Shown one piece after another: positions 60,344-64,000 of a DNA stretch of 64,000 nucleotides (position 1 is its first letter; each line of letters starts with the position of its first letter). The translations under genes were made by a program, and so were the position numbers. A model generated the notes under the pieces. It saw only the letters and a list, made by a program, of their open reading frames with translations, ran no database searches and had not been told where the DNA came from. Source of the stretch: Massilia endophytica (lineage in GTDB: Bacteria; Pseudomonadota; Gammaproteobacteria; Burkholderiales; Burkholderiaceae_D); contig NZ_CP088952.1 of assembly GCF_021165955.1 (NCBI RefSeq), positions 3,038,001-3,102,000 of the forward strand, given 5' to 3'.

Positions 60344-60447
60344 GACAAAACCTCCCTATGCTATTGCTAAATTATGATTCCCGCAGAGCCCGGCTACGGG
60401 AGTGAGACTGCGATTTTCGCCGATTTCCCACATCTCACCAATATGTA

Positions 60448-60461
60448 TTCTTACATATAAC
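60448..60461. promoter_or_regulatory. Candidate GntR operator upstream of sdhC
   Basis: TTCTTACATATAAC matches the perfect palindrome near mdh (61381-61394) at 10 of 14 positions. It overlaps an ATATGT-N6-ACATAT inverted repeat (60441-60458). It lies about 105 bases before the sdhC start codon. Confidence 0.4.
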
Positions 60462-60521
60462 AAAAATTATGTTGCGGCGCGGTCTATTTCTTGCAAACCC
60501 GATAATGCCATTTCCTTATCG

Positions 60522-61322
60522 CTAATTCAGGTCGTTCTGGTAGTGGTGGCGGTCCGTCAAATACAGGCCGCGGCGCAGCTCGACCGGCTTGTCGCCGTAG
60601 GTGAAAGACACGCGCTCGGCGCTGAGCAGGGGCGTGCCCGGTTCCACCTTGAGCAGGCCCGCGTCTTCCGCACCTGCACAAACGGCTTTCACCTTTTCCT
60701 CTGCGCGGATCATGCGGGTGCCGAATTCGGATTCGAACAGGCCGTACATCGGCCCCTTATATTCGGACAGGCGCTCCGCCGTCAGGCCCTTGAAGATGGC
60801 GCCAGGCAGCCAGAGTTCTTCCACGATGGTGGGCACGGCGTCGAAGGACTGCACGCGCTTGATGTAGATGACGGCGTCGCCCGATTTCAGGTCCAGCAGG
60901 CGCGCCACGTCGGCGGGCGCGCGCAGGCGCTTGACTTCGATGAAGGTGGAGGCGGGGTAGCTGGGCTGGCCCTCGTCCGGGCGCAGGCGCAGGAAGCGGA
61001 TATGGGCGCGCGCCTCGTGGTGGGTGGCCACGAAGGTGCCCTTGCCCTGGCGCCGCATCACGAGATTCTCGGCGGCCAGCTCGTCGATGGCCTTGCGCAC
61101 CGTGCCCTGGCTCACCTTGTAGCGGTTGGCCAGCTCCACTTCGCTGGGGATCATCTCGCCCGGCTTCCACTCGCCCGACTGCAGGCTCTGGGTGATGAGG
61201 GCCTTGATCTGCTGGTACAGCGGAGAAAAGGTGGGGGACGGCGCGGACGCTCCGGAGCTCGCCGCAGCGGGCGCGCCCGAGGCTGCACCTGCACTGGTAT
61301 TGTTGGGCGGGACCGGGTTCAT
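60522..61322 (-). CDS. GntR-family regulator with UTRA domain
   Basis: This 266-residue HutC-type regulator has an N-terminal winged helix (SPLYQQIKALITQSLQSGEW to EVELANRYKVSQGTVRKAIDELAAENLV, about residues 30-95) and a C-terminal UTRA ligand-binding domain. The N-terminal 30 residues are Ala/Ser/Pro-rich. Its place between the sdh operon and mdh, both with related palindromes upstream, suggests it controls TCA-cycle genes and itself in response to a small metabolite. The ATG at 61322 is chosen because upstream residues run into the operator region. Confidence 0.92.
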   Translation of the reverse strand: MNPVPPNNTSAGAASGAPAAASSGASAPSPTFSPLYQQIKALITQSLQSGEWKPGEMIPSEVELANRYKVSQGTVRKAIDELAAENLVMRRQGKGTFVATHHEARAHIRFLRLRPDEGQPSYPASTFIEVKRLRAPADVARLLDLKSGDAVIYIKRVQSFDAVPTIVEELWLPGAIFKGLTAERLSEYKGPMYGLFESEFGTRMIRAEEKVKAVCAGAEDAGLLKVEPGTPLLSAERVSFTYGDKPVELRRGLYLTDRHHYQNDLN

Positions 61323-61380
61323 AGACCGCGATTTCACCACAAAAGGCAAAACCCGTCCAGTAAAACCCGACAACTTATCT

Positions 61381-61394
61381 GTCTTATATAAGAC
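61381..61394. promoter_or_regulatory. 14-bp perfect palindrome between gntR and mdh
   Basis: GTCTTATATAAGAC is fully symmetrical and ends 11 bases before the mdh -35 box. It also lies 59 bases before the gntR start. Position and symmetry make it the best candidate for the GntR operator. Confidence 0.55.
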
Positions 61395-61405
61395 ATAAGA
61401 TATGA

Positions 61406-61434
61406 TTGACAGAAGGCCATGCTGAGCCTACACT
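61406..61434 (+). promoter_or_regulatory. Sigma-70 promoter of mdh
   Basis: The -35 box is a perfect TTGACA (61406-61411) and the -10 box is TACACT (61429-61434), separated by 17 bases. Transcription should start near 61441, giving a leader of about 114 bases before mdh. Confidence 0.7.
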
Positions 61435-61554
61435 CGCCGTCGAAATTGCCGCGCGCGCGGCAGAAAGACCCTGCCGGTTTTGGTATCATTATAAGTTCCC
61501 AAGCCAGGCACAGGCCCAGCTTCGACCGTTTTCTATCCACTTTGGAGATTCACC

Positions 61555-62544
61555 ATGGCTAAAACCCCAATGCGTGTTGCCGTCACCGGCGCCGCCGGCC
61601 AGATCGGCTATTCCCTGCTGTTCCGCATCGCCAACGGCGACATGCTGGGCAAAGATCAGCCAGTCATCCTGCAACTGCTGGAAATCCCTGACGAGAAAGC
61701 CCAGAAAGCGCTGAAAGGCGTGATGATGGAAATCGACGACTGCGCCTTCCCGCTGCTGGCCGGCATGACCGCCCACTCCGACCCGATGACCGCCTTCAAG
61801 GACGCCGACGTGGCCCTGCTGGTGGGCGCCCGTCCGCGCGGCCCGGGCATGGAGCGCAAGGACCTGCTGGAAGCGAACGCCCAGATCTTCACCGTGCAGG
61901 GCAAGGCGCTGGACGCCGTCGCCTCGCGCAACGTGAAGGTGCTGGTGGTGGGCAACCCTGCCAACACCAACGCCTACATCGCCATGAAGTCGGCCCCTTC
62001 CCTGCCGGCCAGGAACTTCACCGCCATGCTGCGCCTGGACCACAACCGCGCCCTGTCGCAGGTTGCCGCCAAGACCGGCAAGGCCGTCAAGGACATCGAG
62101 AAGCTGACCGTGTGGGGCAACCACTCCCCGACCATGTACGCCGACTACCGCTTCGCCACCGTGGAAGGCAAGTCGGTCAAGGACATGATCAACGACCAGG
62201 AATGGAACGCCAACGTGTTCCTGCCGACCGTGGGCAAGCGCGGCGCCGCGATCATCGAAGCGCGCGGCCTGTCCTCGGCTGCTTCGGCTGCCAACGCCGC
62301 CATCGACCACGTGCGCGACTGGGTGCTGGGCACCAACGGCAAGTGGACCACCATGGGCGTGCCGTCCGACGGCTCCTACGGCATCCCTGAAGGCATCATG
62401 TTCGGCTTCCCGGTCACCACCGAGAACGGCGAATACAAGATCGTGCAGGGCCTGGAAATCGACGCCTTCTCGCAAGAGCGCATCAACATCACGCTCAAGG
62501 AACTGACCGAAGAGCGCGAAGGCGTGAAGCACCTGCTGCCGTAA
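61555..62544 (+). CDS. mdh: Malate dehydrogenase
   Basis: This 329-residue NAD-dependent enzyme interconverts malate and oxaloacetate. The Rossmann motif is VTGAAGQIGYSLL (residues about 8-20). The substrate arginines are in RPRGPGMERKD, the active-site Asp-His pair is in LDHNRALSQVA and WGNHSPTMYAD, and VGNPANTNAYI contacts NAD. It belongs to the LDH-like (cytosolic MDH) class usual in Burkholderiales. GGAGATTCACC precedes the ATG. Confidence 0.98.
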   Translation: MAKTPMRVAVTGAAGQIGYSLLFRIANGDMLGKDQPVILQLLEIPDEKAQKALKGVMMEIDDCAFPLLAGMTAHSDPMTAFKDADVALLVGARPRGPGMERKDLLEANAQIFTVQGKALDAVASRNVKVLVVGNPANTNAYIAMKSAPSLPARNFTAMLRLDHNRALSQVAAKTGKAVKDIEKLTVWGNHSPTMYADYRFATVEGKSVKDMINDQEWNANVFLPTVGKRGAAIIEARGLSSAASAANAAIDHVRDWVLGTNGKWTTMGVPSDGSYGIPEGIMFGFPVTTENGEYKIVQGLEIDAFSQERINITLKELTEEREGVKHLLP

Positions 62545-62556
62545 TTCCTTAACGCT

Positions 62557-63636
62557 GTGGAGCCGGTCAAACCGATCCGCAAGACCCGCCGCGCTGCCGA
62601 CAGCAGCGCGGCGGCATCCGTTTCTGTACCTGTTTCCGCTACACCGATGCACCCATCCGAGGTTTTATTCCAGGGCAAACGCCAGCCGCATCTGCTGCCG
62701 GCCTGCGACCATTACGCAGGTTCCGAAAAGCTGATGCGCAAGTCGATGGCCTTGCAACAAGAGCTTGGCCCTGTCTTTGACATCACCTTCGATTGCGAGG
62801 ACGGCGCCGCCGCCGGCAACGAAGAAGCGCACGCCCAGCTGGTGGCCCAGCTGCTGCTGGACGAAGCGAACCAGCACGGCCGCATCGGCGCCCGCGTGCA
62901 CGACCTGCACAGCCCCCATTTCGAGCGCGACGTGGAAATCATCGTCGGCGCCGCCGCGCACAAGCTGGCCTATATCGTGCTGCCCAAGCCCGAAAACGCG
63001 CAGGAAGTGATGCGCGCCATCGATATCGTCAACAAGCACGCGGCCAAGGCGGGCCGCGCCGACCTGCCCCTGCACGTGCTGATCGAAACTCACGGCGCCC
63101 TGCGCGAAGCGTTCGAGATCGCCGCCCTGCCCCAGGTCGAATGCCTGTCCTTCGGCATCATGGATTTCGTGTCCGCCCACCACGGCGCCATTCCGGCCAA
63201 TGCCATGCGCACGCCGGGCCAGTTCGCGCACCCGCTGGTGGTGCGCGCCAAGCTGGAGATCGCAGCGGCCTGCCACGCCCACGGCAAAACGCCGTCGCAC
63301 AACGTGACCACCGAGATCAAGGACAGCGCCGTCGTGGCCACGGACGCCCAGCGCGCGGCCGCCGAATTCGGCTACACGCGCATGTGGAGCATCCATCCCA
63401 GCCAGATCAAGCCCATCGTGAAGGCTTTCACGCCGCGCGCCTCGGAAGTGAACGAGGCCGCCGCCATCCTGCATGAGGCGGAGAAGGCGCAGTGGGGCCC
63501 GATCAGCATGCACGGCCGCCTGCACGACCGCGCCAGCTACCGCTATTACTGGACCGTGCTGCAGCGCGCCCGCCTCGCAGGCCTGCCGCTGCCGGAAGCG
63601 GGAGCGGCGCTGATGAACGAACAAGGAGCATCGTAA
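62557..63636 (+). CDS. HpcH/HpaI aldolase / citrate-lyase-like CoA ester lyase
   Basis: This 359-residue protein has the TIM-barrel of the CitE/malyl-CoA lyase family. The metal-binding acids are in FDITFDCEDGAAAGNE and in HVLIETHGALREAF, and HPSQIKPIVKAF is a late family motif. It may cleave malyl-CoA, citramalyl-CoA or a related ester; the exact substrate is not clear. The start is given as a GTG at 62557. An ATG at 62647 (MHPSEVLFQGKRQP) would remove a 30-residue Ser/Ala/Val-rich leader, and neither has a strong ribosome-binding site. It is 12 bases after mdh. Confidence 0.85.
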   Translation: MEPVKPIRKTRRAADSSAAASVSVPVSATPMHPSEVLFQGKRQPHLLPACDHYAGSEKLMRKSMALQQELGPVFDITFDCEDGAAAGNEEAHAQLVAQLLLDEANQHGRIGARVHDLHSPHFERDVEIIVGAAAHKLAYIVLPKPENAQEVMRAIDIVNKHAAKAGRADLPLHVLIETHGALREAFEIAALPQVECLSFGIMDFVSAHHGAIPANAMRTPGQFAHPLVVRAKLEIAAACHAHGKTPSHNVTTEIKDSAVVATDAQRAAAEFGYTRMWSIHPSQIKPIVKAFTPRASEVNEAAAILHEAEKAQWGPISMHGRLHDRASYRYYWTVLQRARLAGLPLPEAGAALMNEQGAS

Positions 63637-64000
63637 TGCGTCTGAACAAACTGCTCACCGCCCTCAGCCTGGCCGCCCTCGCCGCCAGCACCCTGCTGTT
63701 CTACAGCGAAGCCCTGGCCGCCGATACGCCCAAGGCGGAGGCGCAGAAGAAGCCAGCCGCCAAGCCGAAGGCGAAAGCCAGGGCAAAGGCTGCCCCTGCG
63801 CCCAAGGCGCCCGACCCCGAGGCCGACGAGCCGGATACGCAAGGCTCCACCGTCACCGATTACACCTGCGAAGTGGGCAGCAACATCACGATCTACGAGA
63901 ACGCGGCGGACGATTCGCATATCGCGCTGCGCTGGAAGAAGCGCCTGCACCGCCTGACGCGCGTGGCCACCACCACCGGCGCGCAGCGCTTCGAGAACAA
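63636..64000 (+). CDS. Secreted MliC-like protein, cut by the window end
   Basis: The first 121 codons are visible. A signal peptide (MRLNKLLTALSLAALAASTL, cut near ALAAD at residue 29) leads to a Lys/Ala/Pro-rich segment of about 45 residues. A domain follows starting YTCEVGSNITIYEN and continuing IALRWKKRLHRLTRVATTTGAQRFEN. This resembles the MliC/PliC fold of C-type lysozyme inhibitors (conserved YxC start and SxxGxRY-like end). The start overlaps the previous stop by one base (TAATG) after AAGGAGC. Family assignment is tentative. Confidence 0.7.
   Translation, partial: MRLNKLLTALSLAALAASTLLFYSEALAADTPKAEAQKKPAAKPKAKARAKAAPAPKAPDPEADEPDTQGSTVTDYTCEVGSNITIYENAADDSHIALRWKKRLHRLTRVATTTGAQRFEN

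Overview
The window is GC-rich DNA from a betaproteobacterium, most likely a member of the Oxalobacteraceae (Massilia/Duganella/Janthinobacterium type). Two conserved gene orders support this. One is the run ndk-rlmN-pilW-rodZ-ispG-hisS-yfgM-bamB-der-hfq-hflX-hflK-hflC-hisZ-purA. The other is the TCA block mdh / gntR / sdhCDABE-gltA / sucA-sucB-lpdA-zapE. The placement is inferred from gene content and order, not from a database search.

Layout. 1-4900 (+): the tail of an unknown gene, then a tightly overlapping five-gene operon with a periplasmic helical protein, an ABC ATPase, an FtsX/MacB-type permease, a LolA-like periplasmic protein and an outer-membrane beta-barrel. It looks like a trans-envelope export system. 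4901-6755 (-): a LytTR response regulator and its LytS-type kinase. The gap to the next gene (6756-6959) carries direct and inverted repeats that look like its operator. 6960-12691: a secreted TraB/DUF5694-like protein, tRNA-Asn, tyrB, uvrB, marC and a purine phosphoribosyltransferase. 12714-28576 (-): the long housekeeping run listed above. 28808-34888: a Bax-inhibitor-1 protein, an aldo/keto reductase, an EamA transporter with a divergent LysR regulator, rlmD and rpoS. 34900-37449 (-): nlpD-pcm-surE, upstream of rpoS.

37522-41215 is the accessory island between surE and dinG. It holds a two-gene operon, a TIR-domain protein followed by a KGGAGR-variant ParA/MinD-like ATPase fused to TPRs, which is a candidate defence or signalling module. 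Next to it is a complete IS110-family element. The element's upstream leader folds on paper into a two-loop bridge RNA whose guides match both the insertion site and the element's own ends. The IS sits inside one hairpin of a dispersed three-hairpin repeat, and removing it in silico restores a 30-base hairpin identical to the copy near 15.3 kb. A duplicated CT core dinucleotide flanks the IS.

41342-46341: dinG, ydcH, a PP2C phosphatase, a charged periplasmic coiled-coil protein and zapE. 46395-63635: lpdA, a PspC-like protein, sucB, sucA, then an inserted BlaI-type repressor and a PAS-PAS-GGDEF-EAL protein with a damaged EAL site, then gltA-sdhEBADC, a GntR/UTRA regulator with candidate operators near both sdhC and mdh, mdh, and a CoA-ester-lyase-like gene. 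The window ends inside a gene for a secreted MliC-like protein.

Two families of dispersed palindromic repeats are visible: GGGGACAGACCCC-type at 15.3, 33.8 and 41.3 kb, and GTCAYYCCCGCG-type at 11.4 and 48.2 kb. I see no CRISPR array, rRNA, prophage or riboswitch.
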